A DNA stretch of 64,000 nt, taken from the NCBI GenBank assembly GCA_933228675.1, contig OW121743.1:80099995-80163994 (forward strand), written 5' to 3'. Every line of letters begins with the position of its first letter. The stretch's first letter is position 1. The stretch is from Stomorhina lunata (lineage: Eukaryota; Arthropoda; Insecta; Diptera; Rhiniidae). The notes beneath the pieces are model-generated. The model saw nothing but the letters and a program-made list of their open reading frames with translations, did no database searches and was not told where the DNA came from. The position numbers and the translations under genes are program-made. Shown here in pieces: positions 45,060 through 55,794 of this stretch.

Positions 45060-46117
45060 CTGTAATGAAAGGAAAAAAATAAAATGATCAGAAAATAGAA
45101 TTTATTTTATGAAAGTGAAAGTAAATGACAATTTTAAGACAATAGAGATTCTTGCATTTATGAATATAATTGGAACAAAAAAATTATATACACATTTTAT
45201 TCTAAAGTTTTATACAAAGTTTTATACACCGAAAATTTTCTATAAGAAAATGTTTATACCTAAATTTTCTATAGAAATATGCATATCAATAATTTTCTAC
45301 AGAAAATTTGTATATCGATAATTATCCATAGGAAATTTGTATATCGAAATTTTTGTATAGAATATTTAAATATCAAAAACTACATGGAAAATTTTCTATA
45401 GAAAAATTTATGTAACGAAAATTTTCTATAAAAAAATGTTGATATCTAAAATTTTCTATAGACATTTGTATATCGAAAATTTTCTAAAGAAAATTTGTAT
45501 ATCGAACATTTTTTTTAGAAATAATTTTTATATCGACAATTTTTTTTATAGAATTTTTTTTTTAAAGAAAATTTTTATATAGAAAATTTTTTTATAGAAA
45601 ATTTTTATATCGAATGTTTGTATGTATATTAAAAATTTTGTATATACAAATTTTTGTAAGAAAATTTGTATAAAAATTTTCTATAGAAAATTCGTATGTC
45701 AAAAACTTTTATAGAAAGTTTCTACATAGAAAATTTTATATAAGAAATTTGAATAACGAAAATTTTTTATAATAAAATTTTAATTATCTACAATTTTCTA
45801 TAGAAATTTGTATATCGAAAATTTTATATAGAAAATTTGGATATCAAACACTTTTAATAGAAAATTTGTATATTAAAAGTTTTCTATAGAAAATTTTTAT
45901 ATCGAAAATTTCCTATAGAAAATTTGTAAATAAAAAATTTTCTGTAGAAAAATTTGTAATTCCAAAAAGTTTCTATAGAAAAATTGTGTATCGAAATTTT
46001 TTTATAGAAAATTTGTGTATCAAATATAGAAATTTTTATATCTAGGAATTTTCTATCGAGAATTTTTTTATAGAAATTATTTTACCAAAAATAAACAATT
46101 TTTATATCGAAAATTTA
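45060..46117. repeat. Degenerate CTATAG-type minisatellite
   Basis: After about 150 bases of unique sequence, 45,225-46,115 carries highly diverged 28-32-bp units around TTTTCTATAGAAAATTTGTATATCG. The family resembles the neighbouring intron arrays but is far more decayed. It passes directly into the 12-bp satellite at 46,118. Confidence 0.8.
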
Positions 46118-49100
46118 TAGCCTATGTTTTAATCTATATCTTGGTCTATGTCCTAGTCTATATCTTAGTCTATGTCTTAGTCTATGTCATAGTATATGTC
46201 TTAGTCTATGTCTTAGTCTATGTCTTAGTCTATGTCTTAGTCTATGTCTTAGTCTATGTCTTAGTCTATGTCTTAGTCTATGTCTTAGTCTATGTCTTAG
46301 TCTATGTCTTAGTCTATGTCTTAGTCTATGTCTTAGTCTATGTCTTAGTCTATGTCTTAGTCTATGTCTTAGTCTATGTCTTAGTCTATGTCTTAGTCTA
46401 TGTCTTAGTCTATGTCTTAGTCTATGTCTTAGTCTATGTCTTAGTCTATGTCTTAGTCTATGTCTTAGTCTATGTCTTAGTCTATGTCTTAGTCTATGTC
46501 TTAGTCTATGTCTTAGTCTATGTCTTAGTCTATGTCTTAGTCTATGTCTTAGTCTATGTCTTAGTCTATGTCTTAGTCTATGTCTTAGTCTATGTCTTAG
46601 TCTATGTCTTAGTCTATGTCTTAGTCTATGTCTTAGTCTATGTCTTAGTCTATGTCTTAGTCTATGTCTTAGTCTATGTCTTAGTCTATGTCTTAGTCTA
46701 TGTCTTAGTCTATGTCTTAGTCTATGTCTTAGTCTATGTCTTAGTCTATGTCTCAGTCTATGTCTTAGTCTATGTCTTAGTCTATGTCTTAGTCTATTTC
46801 ATAGTCTATGTCTTAGTCTATGTCTTGGTCTATGTCTTAGTCTATGTCTTAGTCTATGTCTTAGTCTATGTCTTAGTCTATGTCTTAGTCTATGTCTTAG
46901 TCTATGTCTTAGTCTATGTCTTAGTCTATGTCTTAGTCTATGTCTTAGTCTATGTCTTAGTCTATGTCTTAGTCTATGTCTTAGTCTATGTCTTAGTCTA
47001 TGTCTTAGTCTATGTCTTAGTCTATGTCTTAGTCTATGTCTTAGTCTATGTCTTAGTCTATGTCTTAGTCTATGTCTTAGTCTATGTCTTAGTCTATGTC
47101 TCAGTCTATGTCTTAGTCTATGTCTTAGTCTATGTCTTAGTCTATTTCTTAGTCTATGTCTTAGTCTATGTCTTGGTCTATGTCTTAGTCTATGTCTATG
47201 TCTTAGTCTATGTCTTAGTCTATGTCTTAGTCTATGTCTTAGTCTATGTCTTAGTCTATGTCTTAGTCTATGTCTTAGTCTATGTCTTAGTCTATGTCTT
47301 AGTCTATGTCTTAGTCTATGTCTTAGTCTATGTCTTAGTCTATGTCTTAGTCTATGTCTTAGTCTATGTCTTAGTCTATGTCTTAGTCTATGTCTTAGTC
47401 TATGTCTTAGTCTATGTCTTAGTCTATGTCTTAGTCTATGTCTTAGTCTATGTCTTAGTCTATGTCTTAGTCCATGTCTTAGTCTATGTCTTAGTCTATG
47501 TCTTAGTCTATGTCTTAGTCTATGTCTAAGTCTATATCTTAGTCTATGTCTTAGTCTTTGTCTTAGTCTATGTCTTAATCTATGTCTTAGTCTATATCTT
47601 AGTCTATGTCTTAGTCTATGTCTTAGTCTATGTCTTAGTCTATGTCTTAGTCTATGTCTTAGTCTATGTCTTAGTCTATGTCTTAGTCTATGTCTTAGTC
47701 TATATCTTAGTCTATGTCTTAGTCTATGTCTTAGTCTATGTCTTAGTCTATGTCTTAGTCTACGTCTTAGTCTATGTCTTAGTCTATGTCTTAGTCTATG
47801 TCTTAGTCTATGTCTTAGTCTATATCTTAGTCTATATCTTAGTCTTTGTCATAGTCTATGTCTTAGTCTATGTCTTAGTCTATGTCTTAGTCTATGTCTT
47901 AGTCTATGTCTTAGTCTATGTCTTAGTCTATGTCTTAGTCTATGTCTTAGTCTATATCTTAGTCTATGTCTTAGTCTATGTCTTAGTCTATGTCTTAGTC
48001 TATGTCTTAGTCTATGTCTTAGTCTATGTCTTAGTCTATGTCTTAGTCTTAGTCTATGTCTTAGTCTATGTCTTAGTCTATGTCTTAGTCTATGTCTTAG
48101 TCTATGTCTTAGTCTATGTCTTAGTCTATGTCTTAGTCTATGTCTTAGTCTATGTCTTAGTCTATATCTTAGTCTATGTCTTAGTCTATGTCTTAGTCTA
48201 TGTCTTAGTCTATGTCTTAGTCTATGTCTTAGTCTATGTCTTAGTCTATGTCTTAGTCTATGTCTTAGTCTATGTCTTAGTCTATGTCTTAGTCTATGTC
48301 TTAGTCTATGTCTTAGTCTATGTCTTAGTCTATGTCTTAGTCTATGTCTTAGTCTATGTCTTAGTCTATGTCTTAGTCTATGTCTTAGTCTATGTCTTAG
48401 TCTATGTCTTAGTCTATGTCTTAGTCTATGTCTTAGTCTATGTCTTAGTCTATGTCTTAGTCTATGTCTTAGTCTATGTCTTAGTCTATGTCTTAGTCTA
48501 TATCTTAGTCTATGTCTTAGTCTATGTCTTAGTCTATGTATTAGTCTATGTCTTAGTCTATGTCTTAGTCTATGTCTTAGTCTATGTCTTAGTCTATGTC
48601 TTAGTCTATGTCTTAGTCTATGTCTTAGTCTATGTCTTAGTCTATGTCTTAGTCTATGTCTTAGTCTATGTCTTAGTCTATGTCTTAGTCTATGTCTTAG
48701 TCTATGTCTTAGTCTATGTCTTAGTCTATGTCTTAGTCTATGTCTTAGTCTATGTCTTAGTCTATGTCTTAGTCTATGTCTTAGTCTATGTCTTAGTCTA
48801 TGTCTTAGTCTATGTCTTAGTCTATGTCTTAGTCTATGTCTTAGTCTATGTCTTAGTCTATATCTTAGTCTATGTCTTAGTCTATGTCTTAGTCTATGTC
48901 TTAGTCTATGTCTTAGTCTATGTATTAGTCTATGTCTTAGTCTATGTCTTAGTCTATGTCTTAGTCTATGTCTTAGTCTATGTCTTAGTCTATGTCTTAG
49001 TCTATGTCTTAGTCTATGTCTTAGTCTATGTCTTAGTCTATGTCTTAGTCTATGTCTTAGTCTATGTCTTAGTCTATGTCTTAGTCTATGTCTTAGTCTA

Positions 49101-50232
49101 TGTCTTAGTCTATGTCTTAGTCTATGTCTTAGTCTATGTCTTAGTCTATGTCTTAGTCTATGTCTTAGTCTATGTCTTAGTCTATGTCTTAGTCTATGTC
49201 TTAGTCTATGTCTTAGTCTATGTCTTAGTCTATGTCTTAGTCTATGTCTTAGTCTATGTCTTAGTCTATGTCTTAGTCTATGTCTTAGTCTATGTCTTAG
49301 TCTATGTCTTAGTCTATGTCTTAGTCTATGTCTTAGTCTATGTCTTAGTCTATGTCTTAGTCTATGTCTTAGTCTATGTCTTAGTCTATGTCTTAGTCTA
49401 TGTCTTAGTCTATGTCTTAGTCTATGTCTTAGTCTATGTCTTAGTCTATGTCTTAGTCTATGTCTTAGTCTATGTCTTAGTCTATGTCTTAGTCTATGTC
49501 TTAGTCTATGTCTTAGTCTATGTCTTAGTCTATGTCTTAGTCTATGTCTTAGTCTATGTCTTAGTCTATGTCTTAGTCTATTTCTTAGTCTATGTCTTAG
49601 TCTATGTCTTGGTCTATGTCTTAGTCTATGTCTTAGTCTATGTCTTAGTCTATGTCTTAGTCTATGTCTTAGTCTATGTCTTAGTCTATGTCTTAGTCTA
49701 TGTCTTACTCTATGTCTTAGTATATGTCTTAGTATATGTCTTAGTCTATGTCTTAGTCTATGTCTTAGTCTATGTCTTAGTCTATGTCTTAGTCTATGTC
49801 TTAGCCTATGTCTTAGTCTATGTCTTAGTATATGTCTTAGTCTATGTCTTAGTCTATGTCTTAGTCTATGTCTTAGTCTATGTCATAGTCTATGTCTTAG
49901 TCTATGTCTTAGTCTATGTCTTAGTCTATGCCTTAGTTTATGTCTTAGTCTATGTCTTAGTCTATGTCTTAGTCTATGTCTTAGTGTAGGTCTTAGTCTA
50001 TGTCTTAGTCTATGTCTTAGTCTATGTCTTAGTCTATGTCTTAGTCTATGTCTTAGTCTATGTCTTAGTCTATGTCTTAGTCTATGTCTTAGTCTATGTC
50101 TTAGTCTATGTCTTAGTCTATGTCTTAGTCTATGTCTTAGTCTATGTCTTAGTCTATGCCTTAGTCTATGTCTTAGTCTATGACTTAGTCTATGTCTTAG
50201 TCTATGTCTTAGTCTATGTCTTAGTCTTTGTC
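46118..50232. repeat. 12-bp satellite array C (TATGTCTTAGTC), about 4.1 kb
   Basis: About 340 units, same 12-mer and orientation as the arrays at 8.7 and 19.7 kb. Marker variants show higher-order copying: CTCAGTC followed by CTATTTC recurs at 46,751 and 47,100 (348 bp, 29 units), and TATATCTTAG with TGTATTAG recurs at 48,501/48,540 and 48,861/48,924. Half-units occur at 47,195 and 48,045. The long open Tyr-Val-Leu-Val frames it yields are not genes. In the transcript of the stargazin-like gene this would lie in a 5' intron. Confidence 0.97.
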
Positions 50233-51251
50233 TTTTTTGGGGTTTGAAAAATATTTTTAGTTTTGATATTCCAAACGAACTCTAGTAAGGAATAATCCTT
50301 CTTGCAGTTGTTATAAAACAATAGAATAATTTAAACAAGATTAAAAGGAATAAATTATAAAATTTTTGGAGAGCTGAAAATATTTTTCAATACTTATATA
50401 TACCAGTTTTCATATACATAGAATAATAGTGTAGAAAACCCTACACTATTATATTTTAAAAGTATTATCGAGATACTTAGAATTACTTTAAAAATCATTT
50501 TTGAAATCAAAACGTATCTAAATTTCAATTTGCGTGTCTTCGCCTGTATATAATTTATCTGTTAATTTGATCGTAGCGAAGTTTTAAAATTTAACCCAAA
50601 AATAGTCTATTAATTTGGGTATTTTTCTGGATGATTTTTCCCTGGTAAATAAATTCGAAAAGTTTTCAAGTGAAGGTAAATATGACCTTAAAATTCTGCA
50701 AAGGTATAGATAAAAAATACGAAATAATATAATAAATTTAACCAAAGTTATCTTACACCCAATGGGTGTAGGATATCTTGCAGCCATGACTGTTAGACTA
50801 TACATTCTTATTGTATGTAATTTCGTCTGTAAGTAAATCTTTCTATCGAAGTAAGAATTTATTATAGAATGATTTTTTCCAAATTCATTTCAGTTTTTTG
50901 ATGAACAACATATTGATTATTTAATGTTGGTTTTATCTAAATGAACATCCATCAGTTTTAAATCTAAATTATTTTTGATGTTGTTCATAAATAATGAAAA
51001 ATTTCTTGTCTGCATTATGACTGAATTTAAACAAAACCCAATGGGGGAAGTTTGTGATGTTGGTTGAAAATGATTTTTATTCTTTTTTCTTTATCTAACT
51101 AAATGAATTATTTCTTAATATTGATAAGTTCAAAAGAGAAATTTTGCAAGTGTTAAAATATTAACATTTTGCACTCAGACAACAACAACAAAATTGATTC
51201 AACCAAAGACTCTATAAGATAAAGATGTTACACTTTCTTATACTGATTTAC
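50233..51251. other. Unique AT-rich region with a decayed transposon end
   Basis: No gene supported. 50,752-50,815 contains TACACCCAATGGGTGTA (an inverted repeat) followed by GGATATC...GCCATGACTG...AGACTATAC, resembling the element end at 55,183-55,232. This suggests a small fold-back transposon remnant. Confidence 0.5.
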
Positions 51252-51273
51252 CGTATGGTTCATTTGAAAAGTC
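51252..51273 (-). CDS. stg1: Candidate 22-nt microexon of the stargazin-like gene
   Basis: On the minus strand a strong acceptor (CTCTCTTTTTTACAG) ends at 51,274, and a donor GTAAAT begins at 51,251, leaving 22 nt. Reading phase fits exactly: GAC TTT TCA AAT GAA CCA TAC G plus AC of the TM2 exon gives DFSNEPYD joined to TVTKSCPF. The phase match is seen directly. That it is a real exon is inference, since such a short exon can arise by chance and no transcript is available. It would require a 6.2-kb intron containing satellite array C. Confidence 0.5.
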
Positions 51274-51977
51274 CTGTAAAAAAGAGAGTACATACTAATA
51301 CTAATATTATTGTCGACAAGTGTGATTAAGGGAAATATTTCTTTAAACAATAAAGCCATTTATTATTAAAATGTTTGTTATTATTTTCTATTCCTGAAAT
51401 ATTTATAGTACTCCTCGTGCTTCTTAATAATGAATCTTTAGGAAGTAATGAAAATTAATTTCTATGAAATGACTTTGAAATTTTTTCTGGGATACGTTTA
51501 ATGAAGATACTTGTCTTAACTGGAAAGCTTTTAAATCTCTAATGGTTTAACACTGAACCCTTATTGATCATATCGTATTATATATCGTTTCACATATCTT
51601 TCGATTTCTTATGATTATGCTTTAACTTGTTTATTCTCCAAAAGAATATTTAAAAAACCGCTAAATTTATATATTTTTTGTTTACATCTAATATTATTTA
51701 TATGTATGTCTGTTTGAGTATATATTTATACGATTGTTTAAATGTTGAAATATACTTCAACATAATAATTTTCAATTTAGTTTATGTTTGTAAACTTCAG
51801 TTTTCTGCTGTTCCTTTTTCTCAATTACTCTAGTTTTCCTTTTAGTTTCTACGAAAAGTATTTGCTTCTTGAAGCTAAAAGCATGTCAGTTGTTTTATTT
51901 GTTTGTGTACAATTTCCGTCTACAATGTGACTGTGTATTTGTACATAAAATGTGTGTGTTTAAGGATTCACATACTA
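51274..51977. other. AT-rich unique region, no gene seen
   Basis: No ORF and no recognisable element up to the TA target of the mariner insertion at 51,976-51,977. Confidence 0.5.
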
Positions 51978-53281
51978 TCGGGTGTTTTTTATTGAGGTAT
52001 AGAACTTTAAGTTGACATCACTTTTTTAACTGGCGGCCATTTTGTCAGCTGTCAAGTGATTAATATTTAGTTTGGTTTGCCATTTCATCATGAACAGGTT
52101 GACAAAAAAACAACGCTTGCAAATCGTGCAAATTTATTTCGAAAATAATGGTTCAGTTCGCGAAGTTTACCGCAAGCTCCGTCCATTTCATGGTCGACAT
52201 AATCGTCCATCAGAGCAATTAATTCGGTTAACCATGGATCGTTTTCGCACTACGTTTACTCTATGTGATAATACGCATCCGCAGCGACGTCGAACAGTGC
52301 GCACCGAAGAAACAATTGCCGCTGTAGAGCAAAGTGTTGAAGAGGACCCGAATGAATCGATTCGCCACCGTGCACAGCAATTGGAGCTTTGTCCATCAAC
52401 TTTATGGAAGATTTTGCGCAAAGATCTTGGCTTGCGACCTTACAAGATCCAGCTTGTGCAAGAATTAAAGCCGCAAGACCATGCAATGCGTCGTGATTTT
52501 GGTGTATGGGCCGAAAATGAGATTGATCTCGATGCTGATTTTCATCGCAAAATTTTGTTCAGTGATGAGGCTCATTTTTGGTTGAATGGCTACGTCAACT
52601 AGCAAAATTGCCGCATTTGGAGTGAAGAGAATCCACATGAGACCCTTGAGACGCCATTACATCCACAAAAACTGACTGTTTGGTGTGCTCTATGGGTTGG
52701 TGGAGTCATTGGGCCATACTTCTTCCGAAATAATGCTGGAGAGTCAGTTACCATAAATGGAGACCGGTATAGAGCCATGATAACCGACTATTTTGTTCCC
52801 CAATTGGATGGCATGAATGTGGATGAGTTGTGGTTCCAACAAGACGGCGCTACATGCCACACAGCGCACGTCACAATTGATTTATTGAAGGAAACATTCG
52901 ATGAGCGCATAATTTCGCGGAATGGACCTGTCAATTGGCCGCCAAGATCGTGCAATTTGACACCACTGGATTATTTTCTTTGGGGATATGTGAAGTCGCT
53001 CGTCTACGCCAACAAACCAGAAACGTTAGGGGACTTGGAAGCCAACATTCGTGGCGTTATTGCCAACATACGGCCCCATATGCTCGAAAAAGTAGTTGAA
53101 AATTGGACCTGTAGAATTGGCTTTATTCGAGCCAGCCGCGGCGGCCACATGCCCGAAATCATATTTAAACATTAATGGCATAAAATTATCCTTCCAATAA
53201 AGCCAAATTGATGGACATTAAAACGATTTTCTTGTGTTTTATTTCAATTCGAAGTTCTATACCTCTAAAAAAAACACCCAT
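51978..53281 (+). mobile_element. DD41D mariner-like element (rosa type), nearly complete
   Basis: 1,304-bp element flanked by TA at 51,976-51,977 and 53,282-53,283. Terminal inverted repeats of about 38 bp: GGGTGTTTTTTATTGAGG then TATAGAACTT at the left and the inverse (AAGTTCTATACCTCTAAAA then AACACCC) at the right, with a handful of mismatches. It encloses one transposase frame, 52,090-53,175. The length, TA target and inverted ends fit the IS630-Tc1-mariner superfamily. It sits upstream of the identified stg1 exons and possibly in a 5' intron. Confidence 0.93.
52072..53175 (+). pseudogene. Mariner transposase (DD41D), interrupted by a single stop codon
   Basis: Transposase catalysing cut-and-paste excision and insertion at TA. 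An upstream Met lies at 52,072, but the likely start is the Met at 52,090 (MNRLTKKQR). The N-terminus has two helix-turn-helix regions (about residues 8-40 and 95-125: STLWKILRKDLGLRPYK). The catalytic triad is visible: D in FSDEAHF (52,564), D in WFQQDGATCH (52,843), D in LTPLDYFLWG (52,969). Spacing between the last two is 41 residues, the DD41D class. A TAG at 52,600-52,602 splits an otherwise continuous frame. The rest reads through to TAA at 53,173. One nonsense change and good conservation indicate recent inactivation. It could still act as a non-autonomous copy. Confidence 0.93.
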
Positions 53282-53639
53282 TATATAGCTTAAAGAAATG
53301 GAAAGCTACGATAACAATTGAATTCAAAATTTATATAAGTTTGCATAGTGGCTTAGAATCCCAGCAAAACTTTGGTAATGGCAAGTACTGGTTACCTTGT
53401 AACGACTACAACATACCATCCGAATAAATAATAAGTTATTAGAGAAGTACTTATTTGTAATTAAGATGGTAATTTAAACTGAATGGCTCCGGTTCAAATC
53501 CCACCAAGGGCAACAATTTTTTTTAGTTTTTTTTTTTATTAAAAGAGTCTTTTTAAATGATTTTTGAATTTTAAGAACTTAAATATTATCTTCTGTAAAA
53601 AAAATTTGTAAAACTAACTCACGTTAATGAAAAAATACC

Positions 53640-54115
53640 ATCATGAGTCAATTTTGATTATGTTATACCAAACACGATTCTAATTGGTCTTAACTTGGTA
53701 AGCCCAACTTATCTGGGTCATCCTTCATCTCAACTGTGGACACACACCTCCTCATGGTATCACCCGGGGATATAGTTTAACACCCATTAATATTGTGAGT
53801 TAACATGTTCCGAGAGTTGTCCCATAAGATCGATAAAAATGGTTTAGGATTACGGGCTAGTAACCCTCTCTTGAAAAAAAAAAAAAAAAAAATACAATGA
53901 AGAGGATAAAATTAGAATTGAAATGTCCCACTACCTAATGTTAGAGGAGGATGTCCGAAACTTCGATAGAAAGACCAAGTAGAGGAACATTTTTCAAAGC
54001 TTGGCCTATAAAATTGGAGAATATTCGCACAAGATCGAAATCCATGGAATTCTAAAATATGCTCGGACTTTGACCTTAACAGGTTGTAACATTTAAGTAA
54101 GTAAGAGTCAATCTT
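53640..54115 (+). mobile_element. Internally deleted LINE copy (3' end related to 26,010-26,400)
   Basis: 53,935-54,110 translates to RGGCPKLR, stop, KDQVEEHFSKLGL, stop, NWRIFAQDRN, matching the LINE C-terminus at 26,200-26,390 residue by residue. It ends in the same CCTTAACAGGTTGTAA plus AAGTAAGTAAG tail. The preceding stretch, 53,640-53,880, reads GLRASNPLL before an A-run of 19 and could be the 5' part of the same family joined across a deletion. The latter is inference. Confidence 0.6.
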
Positions 54116-54342
54116 ATGTAAAAACTTATACAAAAAAAGAAGATTTAAATTGTTTAAGTTTTAAAATAATTTTAAAAAAGTTTTAAAATAATTACAAAAA
54201 ATCGTATAAAAATATTTTTCCAAAAATTACAACAAATCAAAAAAAAAAAAAGCAGGGAAAAACAAAGTTATTTTCACATGATTTTGGATCTAAAAATAAA
54301 AATTGTTTATATTAATTATAAGTTGCTAAGTTTTCAACATAT

Positions 54343-54411
54343 GAAGTAGCTCAGTGGAAGAGTCTCTGCCTAGCAGTCGGAGGGTCTGGGTTCGAGCCCC
54401 CATGGGATCGT
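54343..54411 (+). repeat. tRNA-derived SINE head (A and B box)
   Basis: TAGCTCAGTGGAAGAG (A-box-like) and GGGTTCGAGCCCC (B-box) lie at tRNA spacing, with an anticodon-arm-like CTCTGCC...CGGAG between them. The acceptor stem does not pair, so it is not a tRNA gene. The layout is that of a tRNA-derived SINE promoter. (CAA/GTT)-rich sequence follows. Confidence 0.55.
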
Positions 54412-54641
54412 TTAAAAATATATGTTTTTAATAAAACAACAACAAAAAAGTTGTTGCTGTTGTTGTTGTTGCTTTCAAATTGCTTACCCAAGTCATTACT
54501 TTTCTGCAATTGGTAAGTACTTGCCTCCAATGACATCCCCATGTTAATGTAATGACTTAAACAGCGAATGAGTAAGTAGTTCGTCTTCAATAGTTTAACT
54601 GTTTAGCTCATTATTTGGTAATGAAAAGTTTTACTGGGATT

Positions 54642-55794
54642 TTGAATTTGCTAACATATTCAAAAAGTAGCTTTAAAATTTCTTGAATATCAAATCTAAT
54701 ACAAGTCCTTTTCAATTTCTTTTAACGCTATATTCGCATATTTTGTTTTACATGTGAAGTGCATCATATTTTTAAAGGTATTTGCTTTGGTTGCTTAATA
54801 CTTTCAAATTTGTTCGGATCTTTTATACAAATTTTCGTTGGTGCTTCTCTAATTACGTTGATGTATTTAGAACAATAAGTTTTTAACGAACAGTAAAGGC
54901 TATTGAACAAAGTGCAATGGAAATATAATATATTTATTAACAATTCTAAGAGAACAAATTTTGATAACAGCTCACTAATAAGTTTCTTGTACTGGTCATT
55001 GCTTTCAATTGATTTTGTAAATTCTAAAGAGATTTCGTACTATATTAATAAAAGTCATTAAATATAGAAAAATAGCAATATCTAAATTTAGCTTTTTGCA
55101 GCTGCACGAATTCTTTTTTAAATTAAGTCTGTGGAATTCGAAAATGACTTTGGTTTTTTTAATTAACTCTAGTTTAACTCTAGTGGTGTAGGGCATCAAA
55201 TTGCCATGCATGGCCGACTATAATACCTTCTTACATGTGTTTTTTTTTATCAATTTTTTTCTTCACAATCATACATATCTTTTTATGCTGATATCTGATT
55301 TATAGGTATGTATGACAGCTGTGCGCAATATTCATTGTTGCGTATAGAGAACGACATGATTTCCATTGCAATTTCTACAACAGAAATCCTTTAGATTTGT
55401 ATGTATAAAACATAGTTTTTTTTCATGTTTTTGTAAGTTTTTCCTCCCTTCGTTGAACATGATTTCATGTAAAATATCATTTTTATTACTCACATTATGG
55501 ATTCATGTTTTACTCTTTTGTTATCTTTTCCCAATTCGTTTTTTTTCGTTCAGTTTTGTGATTTATTTGAAAATTCTGCGCATATTTTGTCGTTATTATT
55601 ATTATAAAGAATATAAGTATTTTTGAATATTAAGCAAACAATATTTAAATTCAATTAACTTGTACTTGTAGTTCGAATATTTAGATAAGTGGCGGGCACT
55701 TACACATTTGCGGTTGTGTTAGTACAAAGAAAAACTTTGTTTTTCTTTATTAAAATCTTGGTCTAAATTTGTCTTCAGTAAACATTTTGATCAA
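54642..55794. other. AT-rich region with a small transposon end; no gene seen
   Basis: 55,183-55,232 contains GTGGTGTAGGGCATCAAATT, GCCATGCATGGC and GACTATAATACC, a short palindrome-rich segment resembling the end of a mobile element; similar fragments lie at 50,760 and 59,580. ORFs in 55,005-55,626 are Phe/Leu-rich and low-complexity and are not supported. Confidence 0.45.

Larger units (their letters stand above)
53357..54641. mobile_element. Composite fold-back-like element with SINE and LINE pieces
   Basis: AATCCCAGCAAAACTTT at 53,357 faces its reverse complement (one mismatch) at 54,625-54,641, and a second short pair (GCAAGTACT near 53,380; AGTACTTGCC near 54,516) lies inside. Enclosed are two tRNA-type B boxes (53,492 and 54,389) and a LINE piece (53,640-54,115). 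I infer nested insertion of retroelements in a small inverted-repeat element. The exact borders and order are uncertain. Confidence 0.45.

Noticed and set aside
54343..54411. tRNA gene with A- and B-box-like motifs
   Set aside because: The acceptor stem does not pair and the anticodon loop has the wrong size; better explained as a SINE head.
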